Source of the DNA: Lachnospiraceae bacterium
GTDB taxonomy: Bacteria; Bacillota; Clostridia; Lachnospirales; Lachnospiraceae
Assembly (NCBI GenBank): GCA_902363675.1
Contig: CABJAV010000020.1
Location: 1-50,805 of the forward strand
Reading direction: 5' to 3'
DNA: 50,805 nucleotides
How positions within the stretch are numbered: the stretch's first letter is position 1; the number at the start of each line of letters is the position of its first letter. The translations under genes and the position numbers were made by a program. Of the stretch, positions 27,180-34,714 are shown piece after piece. The notes beneath the pieces are model-generated. The model had not been told where the DNA came from, searched no databases, and was given only the letters and a program-made list of their open reading frames with translations.

Positions 27180-28529
27180 CTACAAAAAGAATATCAGTGT
27201 ATCAAGAATAAATATCGGTATCAAAAACTTAATCGAACATAACATATATCCGAAGAATGATGGCATCTTGATACCGTTTTCATCAGAAATGGACTTAACC
27301 ATAAAGTTCGGTGCATTTCCGATATATGTGTTAGCACCCATGAATACCGCACCACAAGAGATTGCCATGAGCATCTTGACAGCAACCGTTCCAACTGTCG
27401 TAGCGACACCTGCTGTTGCTCCGAGTGTTCCTGCTGTTGTGAGGAATACCAGATAGGTTGGGGTATTGTCCAGGAAACTTGACAATGCACCAGTTGCCCA
27501 GAACATTTCAAACGGCTTGGATAAACCAAGTTCTCCGCCTTTGCTCTTTAAAATCATAAGCGCCGGCTGCATGGTGATAAAAATACCGATGAACAATACT
27601 GCAACTTCTTCGATTGCTCCCCATGTAAAATGGTTCTTTGTGCGGACTTCAGACTTCGTTGTCTTAAAGGAAAGTCCTGCAGCAACAAGAATAATAATAA
27701 TCTCAATCAGCGTAGGAACCGGAAGTTTTACGCTCTGGAAAATCGGGATAGAGAGTACATTTCCCTGTGCATCCTGAAAAGCTTTCATTCCCGGAAGCAC
27801 ACCGCTTAATACAACTCCTACAACAATCATGATCATGAAAATAATATTATGAAGACCATTAATTTTGAATGTAGTAGTAGGTTTTGAAATATCCGGTCTC
27901 ATGCCAAGTGCAATATCTTTGCGATAAGCCTTGCGGTCGATAAAATAGAATACCATCAGTAAAATAACCATGTTAAACAGCAATATCGGGAAAAGGCGTA
28001 AACTCCACTGGAATGGAACACCTCTCATAAATCCCATCAAAAGTGGCGGATCACCGATTGGGGTCAGACATCCACCCATATTTGAAATCAGGAAAATAAA
28101 GAACACCATAATGTGACTCTTATTTCTCCTCCAGGAATTCATCTGAATCATCGGACGCACGAGAAGCATACTCGCACCGGTTGTACCGATACAGCTTGAA
28201 AGCAGTGTACCGATTGCCAGCAGTCCGGTATTCATACGAGGCGAACCGACGAAATCTCCTTCCAGATTGATATTTCCCGAAACACAGAACAGACCAAACA
28301 ATAAAACAATAAAGGACAGATAATCATTTACGATACATTCCAATACCGTTTCTGCAGTCTCTCCTGCTCCATATTTTACAGCAAACGGGATGACAAATAA
28401 CAGCGACCAGAGCAATACCGCCCAGCCTTTATTCTTGTCCCACCATTCTTCCTTGATCAGTGGAAAAATAGCAATACATAATAAAAGACCAGCAAATGGT
28501 ATGCACAGCCAAAGTGGTATATTTTCCAT
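27180..28529 (-). CDS. NhaD/CitMHS-type Na+:H+ antiporter or anion transporter
   Basis: A 449-residue polytopic membrane protein with about 11–12 hydrophobic segments. Family-typical loops are present: GTTGASMLLVRPMI (about 113–126), SNMGGCLTPIGDPPLLMG (about 149–166) and, in the second half, GALSSFLDNTPTYL (about 344–357) and GANTYIGNAPN (about 398–408). The paired GDPP/DNTPT repeats are those of the ion transporter superfamily (NhaD, CitM). Sodium/proton exchange is the usual annotation, but substrate cannot be settled from sequence. It leads a two-gene operon with the kinase-like gene, from the promoter at 28558–28586. Confidence 0.85.
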   Translation of the reverse strand: MENIPLWLCIPFAGLLLCIAIFPLIKEEWWDKNKGWAVLLWSLLFVIPFAVKYGAGETAETVLECIVNDYLSFIVLLFGLFCVSGNINLEGDFVGSPRMNTGLLAIGTLLSSCIGTTGASMLLVRPMIQMNSWRRNKSHIMVFFIFLISNMGGCLTPIGDPPLLMGFMRGVPFQWSLRLFPILLFNMVILLMVFYFIDRKAYRKDIALGMRPDISKPTTTFKINGLHNIIFMIMIVVGVVLSGVLPGMKAFQDAQGNVLSIPIFQSVKLPVPTLIEIIIILVAAGLSFKTTKSEVRTKNHFTWGAIEEVAVLFIGIFITMQPALMILKSKGGELGLSKPFEMFWATGALSSFLDNTPTYLVFLTTAGTLGATAGVATTVGTVAVKMLMAISCGAVFMGANTYIGNAPNFMVKSISDENGIKMPSFFGYMLCSIKFLIPIFILDTLIFFL

Positions 28530-28557
28530 TATTTTTACCTCCTTTTAATCTCCGTCT

Positions 28558-28586
28558 ATTTTACACCCTGACCTGCAAAAATGTAA
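28558..28586 (-). promoter_or_regulatory. Promoter of the antiporter operon
   Basis: TTACAT (28581–28586) and TAAAAT (28558–28563), exactly 17 nt apart, about 30 nt before the antiporter start. Confidence 0.6.
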
Positions 28587-28756
28587 CCCCTTTATTTGTT
28601 AGAAATTTAACAAAGTATTTATGGTTTTTTTAGCATTTTTTGTTCAAAAAAGCGACCGGACAGACACCACTCCAATACCGACAGCGTCATTATCAGATTT
28701 TTACAAAGCCTGTATATGATTTGCCTGATAACCTGTAAACACTTTTTACTGCACAT

Positions 28757-28826
28757 GAAGAGAAGCCAACCCTTCCGGGATGGCTTCTCTTCGAGGAGTT
28801 TAGTTATGAAAATGTTTATTAAATAA
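28757..28826 (+). other. Strong hairpin followed by a ribosome site and a six-codon ORF
   Basis: GAAGAGAAGCCA (28757–28768) pairs fully with TGGCTTCTCTTC (28781–28792); a further CCC/GGG closes a TTCC loop. There is no T tract, so it is not a standard terminator. Directly after it come GAGGAG and ATG at 28806, reading MKMFIK and a stop at 28826. This may be a leader peptide or a structured small RNA. The rest of the gap 28587–29011 contains no credible gene. Confidence 0.5.
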
Positions 28827-28910
28827 AAAGGGAATAATGTAAAGGAATGATTTCCGTTTACAAGATATAGTATATGCACAAATTGTGTCCTTAATATGTA
28901 CGATTTCAAA

Positions 28911-28945
28911 AACCTTTCTAAAATCCTCCCCGAAAATTTTAGAAA
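28911..28945 (-). terminator. Weak terminator behind the secreted Ig-like gene
   Basis: TTTCTAAAAT and its complement flank a GC-rich loop on the minus strand, followed by GGTTTTTG, about 70 nt past the stop codon at 29012. The AT-rich stem makes this tentative. Confidence 0.45.
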
Positions 28946-29011
28946 CTTTTTATATTTTCCCTCTTTACAAATTTTTCGTGTCCCAGACGCACCAAAATAT
29001 GATAAAACAAT

Positions 29012-29632
29012 TTATTGTGCAGGCTCTGATATGATTGGAAGAAGTTCCAACACACCATTTGCTGCTGTCTCGATAGCATCCAGTTCATCCATAAAATCTT
29101 CCTCTGAATAATTCTTTGGATGTTTTGTCATATCGCCAGCAGCTGTAACAATATCTCCAACCGCATTCAATGTATCGACAACATCTGCATCTTGATCCCA
29201 GCCGTTTGCAATTGCCAAATCACAGGCAGATGTATACATCAATGCAAGTTCTGCGTACGTTGTAGCCACATATTCAGCCGCTGTCATAGACTTTTTAACC
29301 GTCACTTTGGTTTTTGCCTGATAGGTTTTCTTTCCAACTTTTACAGTCACAACAATGTCTGTCTTTCCAGGTTTCTTTGCTGTTACGACACCTTTTTTAT
29401 TCACAGATGCAACAGCTGATTTCTTTGATTTATAAGAAATCTTTGCATTATCCGGCTCATTGTATACATTTAATGTAAATTTTTCTCCCTTAGCCAGCAT
29501 ATATTTGCTGACTACCATTGGCTTGGAAGCAGCATACACCGGTACTGTTACAAGTGAACTTGTAAGTAACACGGCAACTGCAACCATCAGTGTTAAGATT
29601 CGTTTTGTCCATGTTATTTTCTTTTTTTCCAT
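29012..29632 (-). CDS. Secreted protein with bacterial Ig-like (BIG2-type) domain
   Basis: 206 residues. The N-terminus is a clear signal peptide: basic KKKITWTKR, a hydrophobic core of about 20 residues, and a VYAAS cleavage region near residue 35. A single Ig-like fold follows (about 38–115), with the repeat-like SKKSAVASVNKKGVVTAKKPGKTDIVV. The acidic, helical C-terminus (about 116–206) resembles nothing I recognise. There is no sortase motif or anchor, so it is probably released or bound by charge. It diverges from the LytTR regulator at 29847, and two likely LytTR boxes sit just upstream of its -35, implying control by that regulator. Confidence 0.8.
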   Translation of the reverse strand: MEKKKITWTKRILTLMVAVAVLLTSSLVTVPVYAASKPMVVSKYMLAKGEKFTLNVYNEPDNAKISYKSKKSAVASVNKKGVVTAKKPGKTDIVVTVKVGKKTYQAKTKVTVKKSMTAAEYVATTYAELALMYTSACDLAIANGWDQDADVVDTLNAVGDIVTAAGDMTKHPKNYSEEDFMDELDAIETAANGVLELLPIISEPAQ

Positions 29633-29670
29633 ATGCGTTACTCCTTTTCGTGTTGTATTTTGATAAATCT

Positions 29671-29736
29671 ATTATACTGTTATTTCTGCTGTATTCGAAG
29701 GAATAGCGCGAATGGTTCATATATGGCGCGAATGGT
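29671..29736 (-). promoter_or_regulatory. LytTR-type operator and promoter of the secreted protein
   Basis: TATAAT (29671–29676) with a poor -35, TTCGAA (29694–29699), 17 nt away. Immediately upstream, ACCATTCGCGC occurs twice (29706–29716 and 29726–29736), 20 nt apart, i.e. about two helical turns. Paired direct repeats above a weak -35 are the layout used by LytTR activators, and a LytTR gene lies next door. Confidence 0.65.
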
Positions 29737-29782
29737 AAATACCGGAAACTTATACGGCAAACCAGTTTTATGCTGTTGAACG

Positions 29783-29811
29783 TTGTTTTATGCATCGGAT
29801 TATTTTATAAT
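29783..29811 (+). promoter_or_regulatory. Promoter of the LytTR regulator
   Basis: TTGTTT (29783–29788) and TATAAT (29806–29811), 17 nt apart, 35 nt before the ATG. Confidence 0.55.
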
Positions 29812-29846
29812 AAGGATATTAACATATGATATAAGGTGAATGACTT

Positions 29847-30557
29847 ATGAAAATCGCAGTATGTGATGACGATATCCAATGCATCGCACAGGTATGTGCT
29901 TTGTTGGAGCAATGGTCACAACAAAAAAAAATTGCTCTCACACTCTATCATTTTTCAGATGGAGATGAACTGCTCCGCGCACACCAGAAGCACTGCATGG
30001 ATCTGATTATTTTAGATATTATAATGCCACTTTTAAGTGGACTGGATACAGCAAAAGAACTACGCAACAAAGACGATCATACCCCGATCATCTTTTTAAC
30101 CTCATCGAAAGAATATGCGGTTGATTCCTATGAAGTTCATGCGCTGCATTATCTGTTAAAGCCAGTTTCCCCGACGCAGTTATTTGATTCAATGGACTAT
30201 TTTTTTAATATGTCCCGACAGTCAGAAAAATATTTTCCTGCCCAGACGGCAAACGGATTTTGCAAACTACGGATTGCCGACATTGAGTATCTGGAAGCCA
30301 TGAATAAACAGGTGAATGTGCATATGACAGACAGTTCTGTGATAGAAATCCATGAACAGTTCGCCAAATGCGAACAATATTTTACACAGGAAATCGGATT
30401 TTTCAAATGCCACAGAAGCTACATCGTACAGATGCGTTACATCGAACAGTTTACGAAAAATTCAATTATCACCTGCCATCAAGTGACGATCCCTGTCTCA
30501 AGAAACAGTTATTCTGCTTTCAAGAATGCTTATTTCAACTATATGTTCAAGGCGTGA
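29847..30557 (+). CDS. LytTR-family response regulator
   Basis: 236 residues: a receiver domain (1–120; acidic pocket D7–D9, phosphoacceptor D57, Lys in HYLLKPV near 107) and a LytTR DNA-binding domain (about 138–232; typical FFKCHRSYIVQ block). Such regulators commonly control secreted peptides, bacteriocins or surface proteins. No histidine kinase is adjacent, so it is an orphan here. The divergent secreted Ig-like gene, with paired repeats in its promoter, is the obvious target. GGTGA precedes the ATG. Confidence 0.9.
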   Translation: MKIAVCDDDIQCIAQVCALLEQWSQQKKIALTLYHFSDGDELLRAHQKHCMDLIILDIIMPLLSGLDTAKELRNKDDHTPIIFLTSSKEYAVDSYEVHALHYLLKPVSPTQLFDSMDYFFNMSRQSEKYFPAQTANGFCKLRIADIEYLEAMNKQVNVHMTDSSVIEIHEQFAKCEQYFTQEIGFFKCHRSYIVQMRYIEQFTKNSIITCHQVTIPVSRNSYSAFKNAYFNYMFKA

Positions 30558-30596
30558 ATAAAAAGCTGGAGATGCCGCTATAACCTCTTGAAACAC

Positions 30597-31379
30597 TCAT
30601 GTAATTTGTAGTAATCTCCTGCATAAAGCAATCTTAGTATCATCTGCAAGACTGTTTTGAAACACAATATTGCCTCTGCGCTCTTCTTCACGAAGCAATC
30701 CTTTTTCAGCCAGTCTGCGTCGCATTTCACGGGCGGTTCCTTCTCCTCCGTCAAAAATCTGTACCTGGTCGCCTAATACTCTTTGAATCTGTTCTCTTGC
30801 AAATGGATAATGTGTACATCCAAGTACTGCTGCATCAATCTGATTGTTGCGGTAAGAATAGAGCAAATCTTCCAGATACCGGTGAAGGTCTTCCCCATCT
30901 AAATCACCTCTCTCTACAAAATCCATAAGTCCCGGACAAGGAAGTGGAATGATGGTAGCCTTGTCCTCATATTTTGCAATCAGATTGTGCAGTTTTTCTT
31001 CATGAATTGTCATAGGTGTTGCCATCACAAGTACGCGCGGGTGATCCATGCACAATACCGCCGGTTTTACAGCCGGCTCAATGCCAACAATCGGAATGTA
31101 GGGATACATTTCCCGCAAAACCCGTACCGCCGCACTGGTGGCTGTATTGCAGGCTACGACAAGACCTTTTGCCCCCTGATCAAACAAGCCGGTGGCACAG
31201 GCAATCGTAAGTTTTCTTACTTCTTCCTTCGTTTTCACACCATACGGTGCATTTTTTGAATCGCCGAAATAAATAAAGTCTTCATTTGGCATAATTTTTT
31301 TCAGTTCACGCAACACACTGATTCCGCCCACGCCGGAATCAAATACTGCAATTGGCTGTTTCTTTTCTATATGATACAT
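30597..31379 (-). CDS. murI: Glutamate racemase
   Basis: Makes D-glutamate for peptidoglycan. 260 residues with both catalytic cysteines: VVACNTATSAA (about 76–86) and LGCTHYP (about 185–191), plus the N-terminal FDSGVGGISV and a GVEPAVKPA-like segment (IVGIEPAVKPA). It is convergent with the LytTR gene (39 nt between stops). No clear terminator lies between them. Confidence 0.95.
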   Translation of the reverse strand: MYHIEKKQPIAVFDSGVGGISVLRELKKIMPNEDFIYFGDSKNAPYGVKTKEEVRKLTIACATGLFDQGAKGLVVACNTATSAAVRVLREMYPYIPIVGIEPAVKPAVLCMDHPRVLVMATPMTIHEEKLHNLIAKYEDKATIIPLPCPGLMDFVERGDLDGEDLHRYLEDLLYSYRNNQIDAAVLGCTHYPFAREQIQRVLGDQVQIFDGGEGTAREMRRRLAEKGLLREEERRGNIVFQNSLADDTKIALCRRLLQIT

Positions 31380-31478
31380 TATCTGTATGCTTCCTTTCTT
31401 TAATATAAGGTAAAACTTTTAATCAAATAAAATGTATGTTATAATAGTTACAATCATTTAACAGTCGGAGGAAACCGT

Positions 31479-31901
31479 ATGGCAGTAGAAGAAGGCCTTT
31501 TTGGCAAATACAAACAATGTGAATTTTGCGGTCGCCCGCTCCCCAAAAATTACGAAGGTGACCTATGTCCCCGCTGTAAAGATAATCAATTATTCAGAGA
31601 AGTAAAACATTTCATCCGCTCCAACAATGTAAACGAATATGAAGTTGCTGCTCATTTTGATATTCCTCTCAAACAGGTCAAAGAATGGATCCGTGACGGA
31701 CGCATTGAATATCGCACAGACAATGCTGCATCCAATGTATCTGCGTTACACTGCCAGCGATGCGGTGCTCCAGTCACATTCGGAACACTGTGTCCAAAAT
31801 GTTTAAAACTTTTGAACCAGCACGGATCTTCCGTTGCGTTTTCCAAAGACAAAAATAATGTTGGCGATTCCCGTATGCACTATCTCGACAACGAGAGTTA
31901 A
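31479..31901 (+). CDS. Zinc-ribbon/helix-turn-helix protein
   Basis: 140 residues. There is an N-terminal CxxC…CxxC zinc ribbon (CEFCGRP near 14–20, CPRC near 31–34), then a short helix-turn-helix (NVNEYEVAAHFDIPLKQVKEWIRDGRIEYR, about 50–79), then a second ribbon (CQRCGAPVTFGTLCPKC, about 92–108). The middle resembles the DNA-binding part of flagellar-operon protein YvyF and MerR-like proteins. A sigma-A-like TATAAT at 31440–31445 and GGAGG precede the ATG; the gene stands alone before a terminator. A nucleic-acid-binding role is likely; targets are unknown. Confidence 0.7.
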   Translation: MAVEEGLFGKYKQCEFCGRPLPKNYEGDLCPRCKDNQLFREVKHFIRSNNVNEYEVAAHFDIPLKQVKEWIRDGRIEYRTDNAASNVSALHCQRCGAPVTFGTLCPKCLKLLNQHGSSVAFSKDKNNVGDSRMHYLDNES

Positions 31902-31924
31902 CACTATTATATCCGAACAAACAA

Positions 31925-31959
31925 ACATGCACAACAGAAAGTCTGTTGTGCATGTTTTT
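31925..31959 (+). terminator. Strong terminator, likely bidirectional
   Basis: Perfect 13-bp stem (ACATGCACAACAG, 31925–31937; complement 31943–31955) with T tails on both strands. It serves the zinc-ribbon gene and, in reverse, the DUF6106-like gene at 31983. Confidence 0.92.
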
Positions 31960-31982
31960 GATTTACTTAATAGTACCGCAAC

Positions 31983-32483
31983 TTAAGCCTGTTTACGAAT
32001 TACTTTCTGTGCGTATTTTACCTGAACAGCATCCAGATATTTATCATCCGGCTCAAACTTGATCAAATATGTATCTCCTTCTTTCTGGATGACCATCTCA
32101 TAATATGGCTGGTCTTTCACCTGGGAAGTATAATCAAGAACTTTCACTGTATGATCTGTTTCATAGCGATATACACTGCGATCTCCAGCCGGTGCAATCT
32201 GAGAAACTTCATCCATGGAATAGACAGCAAGTCTCTTACGACGGCTCTTGTTCATGATCTTGGCAAAACGAACTTCTCCATCAAAATAGGAACACTCATA
32301 CTCTTTGTTCGAACGAAACGTAATAAAGTAAAAAAGCACTCCAAAAATCAGTGTCATCAAAAGCATCAACGGACTGTAACATGCTAATACCAATGATACA
32401 ATCGTAATTACCAGTGACAAAATGGATAAAAATACTTTTGTCGTAGTTTTGTGAACTGGTGTCAGTACAAATACTTCTAACAT
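31983..32483 (-). CDS. Small membrane protein, DUF6106-like
   Basis: 166 residues. Two adjacent membrane segments (about 16–36 and 38–54) are followed by a cytosolic domain with YECSYFDGEVRFAKIMNKSRRKRLAVYSMDEV and a beta-rich end. This resembles the DUF6106 proteins of Lachnospiraceae; the family assignment is from memory. AGGAG lies 8 nt before ATG 32483. Function unknown. It stands alone, facing away from the debranching-enzyme fragment. Confidence 0.6.
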   Translation of the reverse strand: MLEVFVLTPVHKTTTKVFLSILSLVITIVSLVLACYSPLMLLMTLIFGVLFYFITFRSNKEYECSYFDGEVRFAKIMNKSRRKRLAVYSMDEVSQIAPAGDRSVYRYETDHTVKVLDYTSQVKDQPYYEMVIQKEGDTYLIKFEPDDKYLDAVQVKYAQKVIRKQA

Positions 32484-32596
32484 ATTTTATCTCCTTTAAA
32501 AATGTATTGTATTTATTATACATTAAATTTCCTGTTATTTCTATAAAATTATACTTTTTTAATAATCTCGTATGGATTTTTTGCCGTTCAATCTAT

Positions 32597-33340
32597 ATGG
32601 ATTCCGACTGCCTGATTCATGCCGGAAGTGGAATTGACCAGGTCACCTGGATGGATGTCCGTGTCGGCGACTGGGTTGTCACTCCCCGCCATGGAAAACC
32701 GGTTGAAATCAATGCTTTATGGTACAATGCCCTGCAGGTAATGTCTGAGCTTGCACAATATTTTGAAGAAGAAGATCCTTACAAAGATCTTGCAGAGCAG
32801 GTTGCCCGTTCTTTCGTTGCAGAATTCTGGAACGAAAAAAAGCAATGTCTGTACGATGTCGTGGATAACAATCTGAAAGATGACAGTATTCGTCCAAACC
32901 AGATTTACGCTGTATCACTTCCATATACGATATTGCCGGAAGGCAAGGCAAAAGCAGTCGTTACCACTGTGGAACGTGAACTTGTTGCCGGCCCGGGACT
33001 CCGCTCTCTTTCGAGAGATCACAAAGATTATCATCCAATCTACTGCGGTTGTCTCCCAAAAAGGGATGCCGCTTACCACCAGGGAACTGCCTGGGGGTAT
33101 CTGATAGGTGGTTTTATTACGGCTTATACCAAAGTTCATCATCACTCCAAAGGATCTGTTGCGCAGGCCCGTAATTATCTCAAACCTATACAGGAACAGT
33201 TTTATGACGGCTGTATCGGTTCCATCTCTGAAATTTTTGATGGAGATGCACCTCATCATTGTCGTGGCTGCTATGCACAGGCATGGAGTGTAGGCGAAGT
33301 ACTTCGGTGTTATACAGAAGATATTCTTCCATTTTCATAA
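32597..33340 (+). pseudogene. 5'-truncated glycogen debranching enzyme (GH133-like)
   Basis: About 247 codons matching only the C-terminal catalytic (alpha/alpha)6 part of amylo-alpha-1,6-glucosidase: CLIHAGSGIDQVTWMDVRV, TPRHGKPVEINALWYNAL, RPNQIYAVSLPY, YHQGTAWGYLIGGF and the closing CYAQAWSVGEVLR. Whole enzymes are about 600–700 residues, so the first 60 percent is missing. An open stretch upstream (from 32459) is hydrophobic and unrelated. There is no ribosome site before ATG 32597. The fragment itself is undamaged, which suggests a recent deletion. Confidence 0.82.
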
Positions 33341-33355
33341 GAAACATTATTTTCT

Positions 33356-33456
33356 CTCACGCGGAAAATTACCATCGGAAATTTTTTTAAAAAAATTGAT
33401 ATTTCTTCTTGACAATTGTCCTGTCTTTATGTAGAATAATCATTGTTCCGCGTGAG
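33356..33456. repeat. 11-bp inverted repeat enclosing the tRNA promoter
   Basis: CTCACGCGGAA (33356–33366) and TTCCGCGTGAG (33446–33456) are exact inverse complements, 79 nt apart. The tRNA promoter lies between them and the second copy falls in the short leader before tRNA-Phe. Confidence 0.6.
33409..33437 (+). promoter_or_regulatory. tRNA operon promoter
   Basis: Perfect TTGACA (33409–33414), 17-nt spacer, TAGAAT (33432–33437), 28 nt before tRNA-Phe. Confidence 0.88.
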
Positions 33457-33464
33457 TGAAACAT

Positions 33465-33537
<73 letters not shown>

Positions 33538-33566
33538 TTTCATGAGTTTTCATGTTAATTGTATAT

Positions 33567-33637
33567 GCGGGTGTAGTTCAATGGTAGAACACCAGCCTTC
33601 CAAGCTGGATACGTGGGTTCGATTCCCATCACCCGCT
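33567..33637 (+). tRNA. tRNA-Gly (TCC)
   Basis: A 71-nt cloverleaf: acceptor GCGGGTG/CACCCGC-type pairing, anticodon stem CCAGC/GCTGG with loop CTTCCAA (anticodon TCC), T loop TTCGATT. It lies 29 nt after tRNA-Phe in the same transcript. Confidence 0.97.
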
Positions 33638-33643
33638 CTTTAG

Positions 33644-33670
33644 AAGAAACCGAAATGGTTTCTTTTTTTA
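33644..33670 (+). terminator. Terminator of the tRNA operon
   Basis: 8-bp stem AAGAAACC/GGTTTCTT with a five-base loop, running into seven T. Confidence 0.88.
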
Positions 33671-33734
33671 TTACAGAATAACAATTACATGTCTTACCAT
33701 ATGTGTATACAAAATAAAGTGCGCGCTTGCCTGC

Positions 33735-33782
33735 TTTTGCTGTGGGGGAATTCCCCAAAAAAAATTTCCTATACAGCAAAAA
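33735..33782. repeat. Dispersed palindromic repeat, copy 3 of 3
   Basis: TTTTGCTGT on the left is mirrored by ACAGCAAAAA on the right; the right half AATTTCCTATACAGCAAAAA (33763–33782) is identical to 3962–3981. The centre contains GGGGAATTCCCC, itself a perfect palindrome. It abuts the terminator at 33778–33823. Confidence 0.7.
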
Positions 33783-33823
33783 GCATCGATTAAAATCTTT
33801 CGATTCTAATCGATGCTTTCTTT
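33778..33823. terminator. Terminator downstream of the DUF6465 gene
   Basis: Stem AAAGCATCGATTA/TAATCGATGCTTT (33780–33792 and 33807–33819), extended by a further AATC/GATT, with T tracts on both strands. It begins 20 nt past the stop at 33843. Confidence 0.88.
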
Positions 33824-33842
33824 TATTTATTCTCGTATTATA

Positions 33843-34292
33843 TTAGAATAAATCAACGGATCCTGTGAATTTATCATTGATCACATAGTATGCTTTATAA
33901 TCTTCTGGTTTTATGTAAATATTTAAGGTCTTGATACATCCTGCTCTATGACCTTCTGCAACAAACTGAGCCTTAACCTTGTCCTCAAGACTTGCAACAC
34001 TAGCTGCATTTCCCTGAAATTCTACAATCATCTCTGTCTTTGCAGGTTCCTTAACAGCCTTCTTTACTGTTTTCTTAGCTGTAGTCTTAGCTTTCTCTAC
34101 TTTCTTAGCAGCTGTCTCAGCTTTTGCTTCTACTTTCTTTGCGGTTGTTTCAGCAACAGCCTCTGCTTTCTTAGCGGCTGTCTCAACCTTCTTAGTTGTT
34201 TCTTTTACAGCTTCTTTTACTTCAGCCTTTACGTCTGGAGCCTTTGCTAATTTTACATCTGTACTTGCCTTGTTTACTTTTTTGTTCTGCAT
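33843..34292 (-). CDS. DUF6465-like protein with Lys/Ala-rich histone-H1-like N-terminus
   Basis: 149 residues in two parts. Residues 1–85 consist of near-repeats of the type K-K-V-E-A/T-A-A-K-K-A-E (Lys, Ala, Glu, Val, Thr), resembling eukaryotic H1 tails or bacterial histone-like proteins and likely an extended or coiled helix. Residues 86–149 form a compact domain (MIVEFQGNAASVASLEDKV… IKTLNIYIKPEDYKAYYVIN) as in DUF6465. RNA or DNA binding is plausible from the charge but unproven. The HPr-like gene is 24 nt upstream, so both are co-transcribed. Confidence 0.78.
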   Translation of the reverse strand: MQNKKVNKASTDVKLAKAPDVKAEVKEAVKETTKKVETAAKKAEAVAETTAKKVEAKAETAAKKVEKAKTTAKKTVKKAVKEPAKTEMIVEFQGNAASVASLEDKVKAQFVAEGHRAGCIKTLNIYIKPEDYKAYYVINDKFTGSVDLF

Positions 34293-34316
34293 AATACTTT
34301 CCTCCTAAACGAACAA

Positions 34317-34571
34317 TTACTCACAAACCAAAAACTTTTCAATTGCAACCAGTGCCTCCTGCTCATCAGAACCTTCTGTCACAATATCAACAGACATTCC
34401 ATCTGATGGGTTGAAAGCCATAATACCCATAATACTTTTCGCATTGATGCGTCGATTATCACTTTCTAATGTAATATCACTATCAAATTTACATGCAACT
34501 TGAACAAGTTCAGCAATTGGATTCTCATGTTCCTTTGCCACATTAGAAACAATTACATTTTTCTTACTCAT
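34317..34571 (-). CDS. HPr-family protein with altered active site
   Basis: An 84-residue HPr fold. HPr of the PTS has the catalytic motif HARPA; here the aligned residues are HENPI, so His15 is kept but Arg17, which stabilises phosphohistidine, is Asn. The Ser46 region is preserved (KSIMGIM), the site used by HprK. So it could still be a substrate of HPr kinase (hprK at 14383) while being poor in sugar transport, akin to the idea behind Crh. ATG 34571 follows AAAGGGAG with a 6-nt spacer; a longer frame to 34604 lacks a ribosome site. Cotranscribed with the DUF6465 gene. Confidence 0.82.
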   Translation of the reverse strand: MSKKNVIVSNVAKEHENPIAELVQVACKFDSDITLESDNRRINAKSIMGIMAFNPSDGMSVDIVTEGSDEQEALVAIEKFLVCE

Positions 34572-34714
34572 ACGCTCTCCCTTTCTTACATGTATAACAC
34601 ACAAAAGAAATATATATCACTTCCAAAATATTTTCAAGGCATCAACCGTATTTCTGTTAAAGTTTCACGAATCATGCATAAAACATAAGATTGAATTGGT
34701 TATTTTTACAATAC

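Noticed and set aside
28619..28909. 96-codon minus-strand ORF over the hairpin region
   Set aside because: No ribosome site and no family resemblance; it spans the palindromic stem, which explains the open frame.
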